From: Chloroflexota bacterium
GTDB lineage: Bacteria > Chloroflexota > Anaerolineae > Aggregatilineales > Phototrophicaceae
DNA length: 33,767 nucleotides
NCBI GenBank assembly: GCA_028875185.1
Contig: JAPPFH010000083.1
Span: 1-33,767, forward strand
Reading direction: 5' to 3'
Positions 1-7,496 of the stretch are shown here, piece by piece. Numbering within the stretch: position 1 is the stretch's first letter; every line of letters starts with the position of its first letter. The position numbers and the translations under genes were made by a program. The notes under the pieces are model-generated. The model ran no database searches. It saw nothing but the letters and a program-made list of their open reading frames with translations, and was not told the origin of the DNA.

Positions 1-803
1 ACGCTCTCGGCCGCCCAGGGCTCGGGCACGCCAATCGGGTTGATGCGCATCAGGCGGTCCCAGGTCATCTCGGTCACGCGGCTGGGCGCGTCGCCGGAGA
101 TCTCCAACGGGTTGAAGGCGCTCAGGAAGGAAGTCGTCGAGGTGATCAGCGTCTTGTCGTCGCCGGTCGGCTCGATGCCGATCCAGGTCCAGAAGTTGTG
201 CACGCCGATGCCGGCTTGGGTCACGATGCTATCGGGATTGAAGACTGTAGTATTGACCACCTGCGGCGTCAGCGGGTGAAGGAAGTAGGCGTTGATCATA
301 TCGTTGCGGATGATCTGCTGCGCCTCGCAGATGAGTTCCAGGCGCGCTTCCTTGTCGGCCACTTCCACGCGCTGCGCTTCAGCCAGCGCGTCATACTCGG
401 GGTTGTCGTACCCGATGAAGTTGTAGCCGCGATCGCGCACGCTGGAGTGGAAGAGGTTATAGGTAAACTCATCCGGATCGGAGCGCTCTGGGCGGCCCAC
501 CATGCGCCAATACGTCATCTGGAAGGGACGATCGGCGGCGGTGCTTCCTTCGATGCGGCTGAACCAGATTTCATCGATCAACTGCGCCCAGGGGATGGCG
601 CGATGTTCGACATCAAGCCCCAGTTCGCGCATATTCTCGACGACCAGGCGGGTGGTCTCATATTCGACCGGGCGCTCCGCCTGCGTCACCGAATGCACGA
701 TGATCGGCGGAACCGCTTCGCCCATCGACTGCGATGCAACCGGCAGCGCAAGCGCCAGCAGCATCATCGCCAAGACCGCTATGCTTACAAGTTTTCTGCT
801 CAT
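1..803 (-). CDS. Peptide ABC transporter substrate-binding protein, 5' part (cut by window start)
   Basis: The reverse strand is open from an ATG at 803-801 to the window edge, giving about 267 residues with no stop, so the 3' end is missing. The protein begins MSRKLVSIAVLAMMLLALAL and has a cleavable leader ending near VAS-QS, without a lipobox cysteine. The mature part resembles family 5 (Opp/Dpp/nickel type) binding proteins: it has a MTYWRMVGRPERSDPDEF stretch and a typical segment on lining up partial residues (YDNPEYDALAEAQ). An AAGGAGAA ribosome-binding site lies at 813-820, about 9 bases before the start. The ligand cannot be read from sequence. The neighbours encode peptidases, a racemase and an amidohydrolase, so peptide or amino-acid-derivative uptake is likely. 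Partner permeases would lie outside the window. Confidence 0.85.
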   Translation of the reverse strand, partial: MSRKLVSIAVLAMMLLALALPVASQSMGEAVPPIIVHSVTQAERPVEYETTRLVVENMRELGLDVEHRAIPWAQLIDEIWFSRIEGSTAADRPFQMTYWRMVGRPERSDPDEFTYNLFHSSVRDRGYNFIGYDNPEYDALAEAQRVEVADKEARLELICEAQQIIRNDMINAYFLHPLTPQVVNTTVFNPDSIVTQAGIGVHNFWTWIGIEPTGDDKTLITSTTSFLSAFNPLEISGDAPSRVTEMTWDRLMRINPIGVPEPWAAES

Positions 804-1105
804 GGTTTGCTATTCTCCTTACAATTCACATGGCAAGATTTACGAAAAAGCTTGGACGCTTTTAACATTACTGATTTTAACCCACCTCCTTCGACAAATG
901 ACCTGTCAATTCCCGACATGTTCCAAGTATGACGTTTATGCTAGGACAATTGCAAGCGCCCCAGTTCATGCAGGGGCGTTTCGCTGAAACGCCCGATGCT
1001 TGGATTCGTCTCCGCGGGCGACTCGCCGCCGCGCGTAGACACCGCGGGTCAGTCGCCCCTGCACGCATTCGAAAGCGGCTGGGGATGGGATGACAACACA
1101 GCCTG
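804..1105. other. Intergenic region with a composite palindromic repeat
   Basis: About 300 bases between capA-like and the binding-protein gene. The part near 803 holds the ribosome-binding site. The part at 970-1062 is a composite repeat described separately. I see no convincing sigma-70 promoter: a TTGACA on the minus strand (909-904) has no -10 at proper spacing. Confidence 0.6.
970..1062. repeat. Composite GC-rich hairpin repeat with nested GTAGACAC unit
   Basis: The ends are complementary (GCAGGGGCG on the left, CGCCCCTGC on the right). Inside the left end is a perfect 9-bp stem, GGGCGTTTC/GAAACGCCC, with a 3-base loop at 974-994. The octamer GTAGACAC sits at 1035-1042 within CCGCGCGTAGACACCGCGGG, a unit that recurs in five other gaps of this window. 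It could form a transcription-terminating or mRNA-end structure, but that is not shown. Confidence 0.7.
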
Positions 1106-2197
1106 TCAAGAAAATCCCAGACTTCCGAATCCATCGCAATAGCGAATCTGAGCCTTGGGCGAAAGCGCGTCCAGCCTCTCTATGACTGCGCGCGCTTCAT
1201 CGCCACTGAGCAAACGCGGGTTTCCGTCGCCGTCCAGCAGGGCGGGCTGCAGCGAATATCGCGCCGCTCCTGGATCCGATAGATCCGCTAGCGCGATCAC
1301 CGTCTCCGACCATTCACGGTTGCGCCGATCCACATTTACCGAGTAAGGCGCGTTGCGGCTGACCGGCGTCTCATGCACCGGTCCCCGATTGTGATGAAAG
1401 ACGAAATTGCCCAAGCTGTAGAATATCGGCTTGCCGCGATGCACCTCGACCGCCTGCAAGGAATGCGGATGATGCCCGACGATGACATCGGCGCCAGCCT
1501 CAATCAAAGCGTGGCCGACCTCAATCTGATAATCGGCGAGACCATCCTGAAAGCGCGGGCGCCAAAATGGCGGCACGCCCCAATGCAGCGCCAGCACGAC
1601 GAAGTCCGCTTCAGCGCGAGCCGCTTCAATCGCGGCGGCTGCTCTGTCCACATCTTCCTGCCAGGCGCGCGTGAAGACATAAGGCGCGCTGCCCGGCTGC
1701 TCCAGGCTCGCTGGCGGGTCAAGGTGATAAGACTCGGATACCTGAATTGGCGCGACGCCGGGCCGCCCGGCAGCCGCGGCCGACCCCGGTCCCAACGTGG
1801 AAGCCGCGCCGAGGAAGGCGACTGTGATGGCGCCAACAGGGATGTACTCAGGGCGCCAAGCCGCGTCTAGATCCGCTCCCGCGCCGACGCAGGGCAAGCC
1901 TTGTTCACTCAAATGCCTCAAGGTATCGAAGAAAGCGACCTCGCCAAAATCCCACATGTGATTATTCGCCAGCGTCACGATATCGAAGCCCATATCAACG
2001 ACTCCGGACAGCAGAGCCGGCGGCATGCGCATATTGATCCATTTGTCGATTGGCGTCCCGCGCTCGGATACCGGCGTCTCCAGATTGCCGAAGGCGATAT
2101 CAGCCGATTGCAGAAGCGCCGATACCGCCGCCAAATCCGCCCTCTGCGGCAGCGCCTCCTGCAAAAATATATCGCCGACCATCGCTATCGTCGCCAT
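1106..2197 (-). CDS. CapA-family protein (poly-gamma-glutamate synthesis type metallophosphatase fold)
   Basis: The 363-residue protein carries the CapA/PGA_cap motif series of the calcineurin-like metallophosphatase fold: GD at 8-9, GNLE at 37-40, ANNH at 77-80, HWG at 205-207, GHHPH at 241-245 and SLGNF at 261-265. All positions expected to bind metal are present, and length is normal for a single-domain member. It has no leader or membrane anchor, unlike the membrane-bound CapA of Bacillus, so it is probably cytoplasmic. CapA homologues are needed for poly-gamma-glutamate export or anchoring in Bacillus, but many bacterial members have no known reaction. The ATG at 2197 is preceded by GGAGGGAT. 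No capB, capC or pgsE gene is seen, so polymer synthesis should not be assumed. A gamma-glutamyltransferase lies about 7 kb away. Confidence 0.88.
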   Translation of the reverse strand: MATIAMVGDIFLQEALPQRADLAAVSALLQSADIAFGNLETPVSERGTPIDKWINMRMPPALLSGVVDMGFDIVTLANNHMWDFGEVAFFDTLRHLSEQGLPCVGAGADLDAAWRPEYIPVGAITVAFLGAASTLGPGSAAAAGRPGVAPIQVSESYHLDPPASLEQPGSAPYVFTRAWQEDVDRAAAAIEAARAEADFVVLALHWGVPPFWRPRFQDGLADYQIEVGHALIEAGADVIVGHHPHSLQAVEVHRGKPIFYSLGNFVFHHNRGPVHETPVSRNAPYSVNVDRRNREWSETVIALADLSDPGAARYSLQPALLDGDGNPRLLSGDEARAVIERLDALSPKAQIRYCDGFGSLGFS

Positions 2198-2266
2198 TGT
2201 TTCGTTATCCCTCCCATCCGCCGCAAGTGGGACGGGGCGGTCAAGCGCCCAGCTCGCTCAATTAAG

Positions 2267-2330
2267 CCCCCTCCCTCTATGGGGGCACGGAGCCGCGCCA
2301 CGTAGACACAGGCGGTCGGGGGTGGGGGTC
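2267..2330. repeat. C-run/G-run palindromic repeat interrupted by GTAGACAC unit
   Basis: Left part CCCCCTCCCTCTATGGGGG and right part CGGGGGTGGGGGTC match the uninterrupted copy at 15955-15995. About 24 bases carrying GTAGACAC (2302-2309) separate the two parts. It lies just beyond the amidohydrolase stop codon, between that gene and the capA-like gene. Confidence 0.65.
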
Positions 2331-2333
2331 TCC

Positions 2334-3551
2334 CTACACCTTTGCGCCGCCCTTGTAAACAGCGGCGATCTGGCGCAGATTCCGAATATCGACCAAGGGG
2401 TCCGCGTCTAGCAGCAGCAAGTCCGCATACTTGCCCGCCTCCACCGTGCCGATCTCGTCAGCCCAGCGCAGAATCTCCGCGTTGTTGCGCGTGCCAATGG
2501 TGATCGCTTCCATCGCCGTCAAGTCGTTTTCAACCAGCAGCTCAAGCTCGCGCGCCATGGCGAACTGATGCGGCGCCAGCGGATTGCCGCCGGCATCGGT
2601 GCCGATGCCCAGGAAGATGCCTTTTGCCCGCGCCAGGGCGATGGTCTTGCGAATCTGCTTAACGCCCTGTTCGATCATGGGCTTGCGCCGCGCGGCATCC
2701 GCCTGTTGCACCGGCGACAGCGGATAACTCTCCAAATCGGGGTTGCCGGCGCCGAGCGTCAGCACCAACTGCGCGCCATTGGCAACCATCATGTCGGCGG
2801 TTTCTTCATCGAGATAGGTGCCGTGCTCAATTGTGTCGACGCCGCCGAGCATGCAGTTGCGGATGCCGCCGGTGCCATGGCAATGGGCGGCAACGTGTCG
2901 TCCCATCATATGCGCCACTTCGGTTACTGCTGATATTTCTTCCACCGTGAGCTGGCTGGCGTGGATATCCTGCCCTGGCGTGGCGCTGCCGCCGGTGGCC
3001 ATCAACTTGACCAGATCGGCGCCCGCCTTGATCTGCTCGCGCGCCGCCTTGCGCATCTCATCGGGACCGTCAGCTTCGCGGGCGATGAAGTGGGCGTGCC
3101 CGCCCGTCATGGAAATGACGCGCCCGGAAAGTTTCATGCGCGGTCCCCGGATGAAGCCGCGATTGATGGCATTGCGCAGCGACATCTCAATATACTGCTC
3201 GCCGCCGACATCGCGAATTGTCGTGACGCCCTGCGCCAGCGTGCGCTCGCAAATATCCACCGCTTCCAGCACCAGATCATCGCGATGCTTTTCCAGCAAG
3301 GTGAAGACGCTGTCGCTGCCGTTGTAGCAGATATGGATATGGGCGTCGATAATCCCGGGCATCAACCACTTGCCCGACACGTCTATCTGCTCGACATCCC
3401 CCCATTGCGATGGGGGGACCGAGGGGGGTGGCAGGTCGGCCGCGCTGCCCACCCAGGCGATGCGTTCGCCTTCGACATAAACCGCTGCGTTATTCAGTGG
3501 CGCGCCGCCATTGCCGTCAATCAGGGTCGCGCCTGTTAGTACATATCCCAT
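2334..3551 (-). CDS. Metal-dependent amidohydrolase, prolidase/imidazolonepropionase-like subgroup
   Basis: The 405-residue enzyme has the full amidohydrolase-superfamily ligand set: HIH at 71-73 after GIIDA, the lysine usually carboxylated at K182 (LVKLMATGG), histidines in AAHCHG (223/225) and EHGT (243), and the aspartate of GTDAGG (319). The C-terminal strand pattern ADLLLLDADPL completes the small beta-sandwich. This subgroup includes Xaa-Pro or Xaa-Arg dipeptidases and N-acyl amino acid hydrolases, so hydrolysis of a dipeptide or amide is likely but the substrate is unknown. GAAAGGAC precedes the ATG by about 7 bases. Residues 41-53 (PPPSVPPSQWGDV) are encoded by a copy of a dispersed palindromic repeat at 3398-3429 and interrupt the usual junction between the N-terminal sandwich and the barrel. 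The reading frame remains open through it. Confidence 0.9.
   Translation of the reverse strand: MGYVLTGATLIDGNGGAPLNNAAVYVEGERIAWVGSAADLPPPSVPPSQWGDVEQIDVSGKWLMPGIIDAHIHICYNGSDSVFTLLEKHRDDLVLEAVDICERTLAQGVTTIRDVGGEQYIEMSLRNAINRGFIRGPRMKLSGRVISMTGGHAHFIAREADGPDEMRKAAREQIKAGADLVKLMATGGSATPGQDIHASQLTVEEISAVTEVAHMMGRHVAAHCHGTGGIRNCMLGGVDTIEHGTYLDEETADMMVANGAQLVLTLGAGNPDLESYPLSPVQQADAARRKPMIEQGVKQIRKTIALARAKGIFLGIGTDAGGNPLAPHQFAMARELELLVENDLTAMEAITIGTRNNAEILRWADEIGTVEAGKYADLLLLDADPLVDIRNLRQIAAVYKGGAKV
3398..3429. repeat. Palindromic repeat inside a coding sequence
   Basis: CCCCCCAT, a 4-base loop and ATGGGGGG, followed by ACCGAGGGGGGT. The 20-base right half is identical to that of the intergenic copy at 5289-5320; only the loop differs (TGCG against AGCT). 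It lies in frame within the amidohydrolase gene and encodes about 11 of its residues. Confidence 0.85.
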
Positions 3552-3572
3552 TTGAAAGTCCTTTCAACTCGT

Positions 3573-3616
3573 GGGCGAGCGGTCTGCTGTGTCTACGCGC
3601 AGCAACGGCCCGCCCC
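3573..3616. repeat. GGGCG...CGCCC composite repeat with nested GTGTCTAC
   Basis: The flanks GGGCGAGCGGTC and GGCCCGCCCC surround TGCTGTGTCTACGCGCAGCA. The octamer GTGTCTAC is at 3589-3596, in inverse orientation to the copy at 1035. It lies in the 88-base gap between the racemase and amidohydrolase genes. Confidence 0.55.
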
Positions 3617-3639
3617 TTCAGCCATATTCCGCTCTGGGT

Positions 3640-4407
3640 TTAATTCTTGCTGTAATACAAATCAGCCGGACCCGCCGCCTGCCCGGAAGCAATCTTCGGC
3701 GGTGTCATGTAGGCTTGCTTCGAGTGGCTCAGCCCGGATCCGAGCATCGCTTCCAGGAATTTCAGCTGCACGCGCGCAGGATTCAAAAAGGGCACGCCCA
3801 ATTCCGCTTGGCAGGCTTCCGGAATCTCGAGGAAACCCATGCTCATGCAGCCGACGATCAGGGTGTCGGCGCGGTCTTCTTTGATCGCTTTCACCCCCTC
3901 GTTCAGCGTCGCTTCTATCGCCAGTTCGCGGTCTTTATGCAATTCGAGCACTGGGATATTCACCGCGCGCACGCTCGCCAGCTTGTCGCCGCCGCCGCTG
4001 TTGCGCATCGTCTCTTCCAGCGGACCGATGACGCTGTCGGTGACGGTGATGACCGAGTAGCGCCGTCCGACCGCCGACGCCATCAGCGCGGTCGCCTGCC
4101 CCGCGCCCACCACCGGAATATCGACAATCTCGCGCAGCGCGCCCAAACCGGGATCGCCATAACAGCCGAGCAAGATGCCATCGCAGCCATTCGCTTGCAG
4201 TTCATGCGCCCGCTTCACCGTCTCTGGAATCGAGAGGTATTCTTCGTACATGCTCTCGATGGAGCCCGGTCCCGCCGGGATATCGGTGATGTCGACTTCG
4301 GTGCCAGCCGCCGCGTGACGCTGCAAGTATTCGCGCCGCCGTCCGAGCTCGGCTTTTCCTTCGGGGGTCCGCCCCATTGGTCCGGATACAAGGTAGATTA
4401 GTTTCAT
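3640..4407 (-). CDS. Asp/Glu/hydantoin racemase family protein
   Basis: The 255-residue protein has the two-cysteine signature of the cofactor-independent racemase superfamily: C82 in LLGCYGDPG and C187 in VGCMSMG, one in each half of the pseudo-symmetric fold. It opens with the typical MKLIYLVSGP strand. Family members interconvert L and D forms of aspartate, glutamate, allantoin or 5-substituted hydantoins by two-base proton transfer. The substrate cannot be chosen from sequence. Hydantoin or N-carbamoyl pathways would fit the amidohydrolase downstream, as would D-amino-acid recycling next to peptidases. AGGAG lies about 9 bases before the ATG. The last 30 residues (KQAYMTPPKI onward) are an extension I cannot assign. 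Confidence 0.85.
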   Translation of the reverse strand: MKLIYLVSGPMGRTPEGKAELGRRREYLQRHAAAGTEVDITDIPAGPGSIESMYEEYLSIPETVKRAHELQANGCDGILLGCYGDPGLGALREIVDIPVVGAGQATALMASAVGRRYSVITVTDSVIGPLEETMRNSGGGDKLASVRAVNIPVLELHKDRELAIEATLNEGVKAIKEDRADTLIVGCMSMGFLEIPEACQAELGVPFLNPARVQLKFLEAMLGSGLSHSKQAYMTPPKIASGQAAGPADLYYSKN

Positions 4408-4435
4408 GGCTGATTGCTCCTATGAAGCCGGTGAA

Positions 4436-5263
4436 TTAAAGATTCCTGTTGATGGACACATTCCAGAAAACCAGGTCGATCACCAGGTACGAGTTGAGAA
4501 TGGCGTAGACTCGACACTCCCGATTGACGGTAACTTGGGAGGGGAATGCTATCCGAGTCGGTCCAAAACAGCCGGGTGGATCGCTTATGATGTGCTCCAG
4601 CGATATCGTTCCCAAATTGTCTTGATCTGGCGAGTGAAGATTGAATCGATAAACACCGGGGAGTAAAGCAATGTCCACGATGTTGTAGGCGCTCCCCATG
4701 CCATTTTTTGTCCATGTTTTTAGTGTACGGGCTGGATCGCGGGGGCTATACCTTGAAATGTTGACCTTGTACTTGTGGTCGCTGGAGGATCCTATTTCCC
4801 CCAATGTCGCATTAACTTTGCAGTTCTGGTCAATTTGAATGAGCGATGGAAAATATATGGCGTCATCTTCTGCCTTAGTTATGCAATTCGCCGGCGCTTC
4901 AGCGACATCAGACAGCCCAAGGTATCGCATATTGCCATGGCGGTCGCTATTGTACCTCGGACTTTTGAGCCTGAACCAATACATGCCCGGGCTAAACTGA
5001 AGTTCCACCGAGAGCTGCTCGGTTCCGACAAAAGATTGTTCATATTCAAAAGACTCGCCTGCTGAATCAGTAGAAGCGCTCGCCATCAGGCAATTCTTGC
5101 CCGCGTCGCTCAGATACGATTCCAATTCAACGCCGTGCTTGGCATGCAATGTCATCAGCCCTTGGCAAATATCATCATCCGCATGCGCAATTTGAAGCGA
5201 CAAACTCAGTGCGAAGAACAGTGCAATTCGCAAAGAAATCCGCTTGATCCGTTTTGCATTCAA
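4436..5263 (-). CDS. Exported protein of unknown function with an internal duplication
   Basis: I do not recognise the family. The longest frame opens at an ATG at 5296, but that codon lies inside a palindromic repeat without a ribosome-binding site. A TTG at 5263, preceded by GAAAGG at 8-base spacing, gives a clean leader (basic NAKRIKRISLR, hydrophobic core, cleavage near AHA-DD), so I prefer it; a GTG at 5272 is also possible. The mature part holds two related units of roughly 60 residues: pattern L-x-PG-x-Y-x-F-x-L-x-SP, a Gly, a PxxC, FPS, then NC-x-V-x-A-x-L. Using numbering from the 5296 start these are at about 98-165 and 208-267. Beta-sandwich modules on the cell surface are plausible. 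The gene is visibly more AT-rich than its neighbours and lies 28 bases upstream of the racemase gene. Confidence 0.7.
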   Translation of the reverse strand: MNAKRIKRISLRIALFFALSLSLQIAHADDDICQGLMTLHAKHGVELESYLSDAGKNCLMASASTDSAGESFEYEQSFVGTEQLSVELQFSPGMYWFRLKSPRYNSDRHGNMRYLGLSDVAEAPANCITKAEDDAIYFPSLIQIDQNCKVNATLGEIGSSSDHKYKVNISRYSPRDPARTLKTWTKNGMGSAYNIVDIALLPGVYRFNLHSPDQDNLGTISLEHIISDPPGCFGPTRIAFPSQVTVNRECRVYAILNSYLVIDLVFWNVSINRNL

Positions 5264-5288
5264 TCTAAGCACCTTTCGTTGCAGCCCT

Positions 5289-5320
5289 CCCCCCATAGCT
5301 ATGGGGGGACCGAGGGGGGT
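5289..5320. repeat. Palindromic repeat, intergenic copy
   Basis: CCCCCCAT-AGCT-ATGGGGGG with a perfect 8-bp stem, then ACCGAGGGGGGT. It lies 7 bases past the M28 peptidase stop codon. It extends the reading frame of the exported protein upstream with a spurious ATG. Confidence 0.85.
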
Positions 5321-5326
5321 TAATGT

Positions 5327-7108
5327 CTAAATCTTCTCCAGCGCCGCGCGCACGATATTCGCCGAGCTCTCGAAAGCCCAGGCGACGCGATTGACGCCGC
5401 GCGCGAGGTGCGTCCGCGTCACCCGCCGCATGTGATGATCGGCAGCGGCGATTTCGAGCGCCGGCGCCAGATCGGGCAATTCGGGCACGCGCACCGCCGG
5501 CTCATTGCGGAAGCGGCCCTTGCGCGTGTAATTTATTAGCACCAGTTCGCGCGCCAGAGCCAGCAGCGCGTCGTTGTAAGCGCGGACCGCCGGATCATTG
5601 ACCGCGCCATTCGCCAGCTGGTCAGTCTGCGCGTAAAGTCCGTCTAGCGCGCCGTTCAAGTCCGTCAGCGCATCGTAGCATGGCGCGAAGTCAACTTCCG
5701 CGCCGGCCGCCGCCGAGTACTTATCGAGCGTTTCCTTGAATTCAGCGGTCAGTTTGCGGAAGTCATAAGGGTGCACCGGGTTATTCAGCAGGCGCTGCAG
5801 CGAGGTGGCGTAGACCCGCAGGTCGCGCATCAAGTTGTCCTTATCGGCGATCTCCAGCCTATCGTTTTCGGTATGCCAGGCGATATTGCGCCCGCAGCCG
5901 CCAACGCCGTAAAAGCCCATTTCGGCGACCTTCGACTGCGGCATCGAAGACAGCAGCATGAACAAGCTGGAAATGCCGATATTGTTGAAGGAGTAATCGC
6001 CGGCTTGATGCGGGCGTTCGCCGCTGAAACCCTTGCCGGTTGAATCAAACACCGACTGCGCGGCGAAATCTTCCACTTCGGTCATCACGGTCACATCGTA
6101 ATACTCAGTCGCCCAGCGGCAGCCCGGCGAATCAATGTTCATCTGCGCCACGCAATCGCGCGCCAGATCAAGCCCGAAGGCATCGGCGTACCAGGTTGAG
6201 GCGCCGTAACGCCCGGTGGAATGCCCCGACCACCAGGCGACGCGCAGGCTGCGCGCCATCTGATCGCGATTGTCGTTGAAGATGCGCGCCAGCTCCAGCA
6301 GGGTGGCGTCGCCGACGGCGTTATCGCCGATGCCGATATCCCAGGAGTCCATGTGCCCATGCGCCAGCACAAAGCGTTCTGGCTCGATATTGCCCTTGAT
6401 CTCCGCCACCAGGCAGGGGCATTCAAACCAGCCCTCCTTGAGCTCGGCGTGCAAAGTGACGTCGCTTAAGCCGTTCCGCAGCTGCGCCAGCAGCGCCTCG
6501 CCATCGGGCCGATTAATTGAGACAACCGGGATCGTCGGCTGGCGATGATAATTGTCGAGGTCGGGCGCGCCCCAGATCGTGGTGCAGATGCCCCAATGGA
6601 TATCGACGCCCGGGTTGATGAAAATCGCGCCTTTCGCGCCTTTGTTCTGGAAATACCAGACCGGCGGCGGACCGCCGAAGCCATCAACCACCACGATCTT
6701 GCCTTCGACATCGACTTCGGTCGTCGGCGAGAAATCGAAGAAATCGACGCTGCGCCCGGCGGCGAAACCTTCGATGACAATCGCCTCGCCGCTGATGCCA
6801 CCTGCTGGCGTGCTGACGGAAAAGCCCGGCGTCTTGGCGCGATAGGTCGCCCCTCCAGCTTCCAGCGACGCTTTGATCGGCACGCTCAGAAATTGCTCCG
6901 GCATGTGCATCGTGTAATCGACGCCCAGCGCGTCCAGGCGCTCGGCGACGTAATCGAAGGCGGCGCGCTCGTCTGCCGATGACGATTCGCGCACCAGCGT
7001 GGTGAAGCGCTCGATCAGCGACCAAGGCTCGTCGGGCGCTAGTGATTCCATCAGGGCGTCTTCCAAACCGGCGTTTTTCGTTTCATACAGTGCTTGCATA
7101 CGCTTCAT
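5327..7108 (-). CDS. M28-family metallopeptidase with PA-type insert
   Basis: The 593-residue protein follows the layout of M28 aminopeptidases/carboxypeptidases: an N-terminal region, a protease-associated-like beta domain (about 75-235), the catalytic core and a C-terminal helical domain. Visible ligands are H252 and D254 (AHGHMDSW), the bridging D262 (GIGDNAVGDA), D326 (NIDSPGC) and H412 (IAWHTEND). Where most M28 enzymes have the catalytic and metal-binding Glu pair (W-x-x-EE-x-G-x-x-G), this protein reads WWSGHSTGRYGAS at 292-304, so both acids are absent. I recall a similar GHS motif in other annotated M28 proteins, so it may mark a subfamily, but its activity is uncertain. No leader is present. 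GGGAGG sits very close to the first ATG, so the second Met (7099) may be the true start. Confidence 0.88.
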   Translation of the reverse strand: MKRMQALYETKNAGLEDALMESLAPDEPWSLIERFTTLVRESSSADERAAFDYVAERLDALGVDYTMHMPEQFLSVPIKASLEAGGATYRAKTPGFSVSTPAGGISGEAIVIEGFAAGRSVDFFDFSPTTEVDVEGKIVVVDGFGGPPPVWYFQNKGAKGAIFINPGVDIHWGICTTIWGAPDLDNYHRQPTIPVVSINRPDGEALLAQLRNGLSDVTLHAELKEGWFECPCLVAEIKGNIEPERFVLAHGHMDSWDIGIGDNAVGDATLLELARIFNDNRDQMARSLRVAWWSGHSTGRYGASTWYADAFGLDLARDCVAQMNIDSPGCRWATEYYDVTVMTEVEDFAAQSVFDSTGKGFSGERPHQAGDYSFNNIGISSLFMLLSSMPQSKVAEMGFYGVGGCGRNIAWHTENDRLEIADKDNLMRDLRVYATSLQRLLNNPVHPYDFRKLTAEFKETLDKYSAAAGAEVDFAPCYDALTDLNGALDGLYAQTDQLANGAVNDPAVRAYNDALLALARELVLINYTRKGRFRNEPAVRVPELPDLAPALEIAAADHHMRRVTRTHLARGVNRVAWAFESSANIVRAALEKI

Positions 7109-7496
7109 ATCCTCCCGGGATAGAATAGAAAATCACCATTAAAGTTCTCAGCATCAATCGTTGCGTTCGCGCTTGACAAACAGCTCGCCGGAGTTTCCGT
7201 AAAGTTATTCGCTTGCGAAACGCAAACAGAGCCATATCAAAACTTCATCAACTGTGAGAGTCTAACAAGTGATTTCAGATTGTCAATTACTCGCGAAGAC
7301 GGGAGTGCTGGATTCTGTGGACTGTGCTTGCTCTACCCTCGCCCCCGCCCCGCTAGAAGGACGGTGTCCGCGTGATCCAAGGCTTTGCGGAGGGGAGCTA
7401 AGCTGTGGAGACCAGGTATCCATGCTGGCATTTCATTTCTACTTCAATCACAACTCCCCGCCGCCGGGCTCGGGACGATAAGCTGGAATAACAACG
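7109..7496. other. Divergent intergenic region between peptidase genes
   Basis: This 388-base gap separates the minus-strand M28 gene from the plus-strand M20 gene. It holds a candidate minus-strand promoter (7259-7286) and a perfect TTCGC-TT-GCGAA palindrome at 7208-7219 that could be an operator. At about 7334-7356 is a GC-rich segment resembling a worn copy of the C-run repeat. I see no gene in it. Confidence 0.5.
7259..7286 (-). promoter_or_regulatory. Candidate sigma-70 promoter for the M28 peptidase block
   Basis: On the minus strand, TTGACA (7286-7281) is followed after 16 bases by TAGACT (7264-7259). The leader to the peptidase start would be about 145 bases. Confidence 0.4.

Noticed and set aside
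904-909. TTGACA on the minus strand as -35 box for the peptide-binding protein
   Set aside because: The nearest AT-rich hexamer (TTAAAA) is 23 bases away and nothing suitable lies at 16-18 bases.
877-1134. 85-residue minus-strand frame opposite the capA 3' region
   Set aside because: It runs through the composite hairpin repeat, has no ribosome-binding site and has an Arg/Pro/Cys-rich sequence typical of non-coding GC-rich DNA.
7208-7219. TTCGCTTGCGAA palindrome as an operator
   Set aside because: It is symmetric and sits in a divergent promoter region, but a single copy without a known binding family or second site is too little to call.
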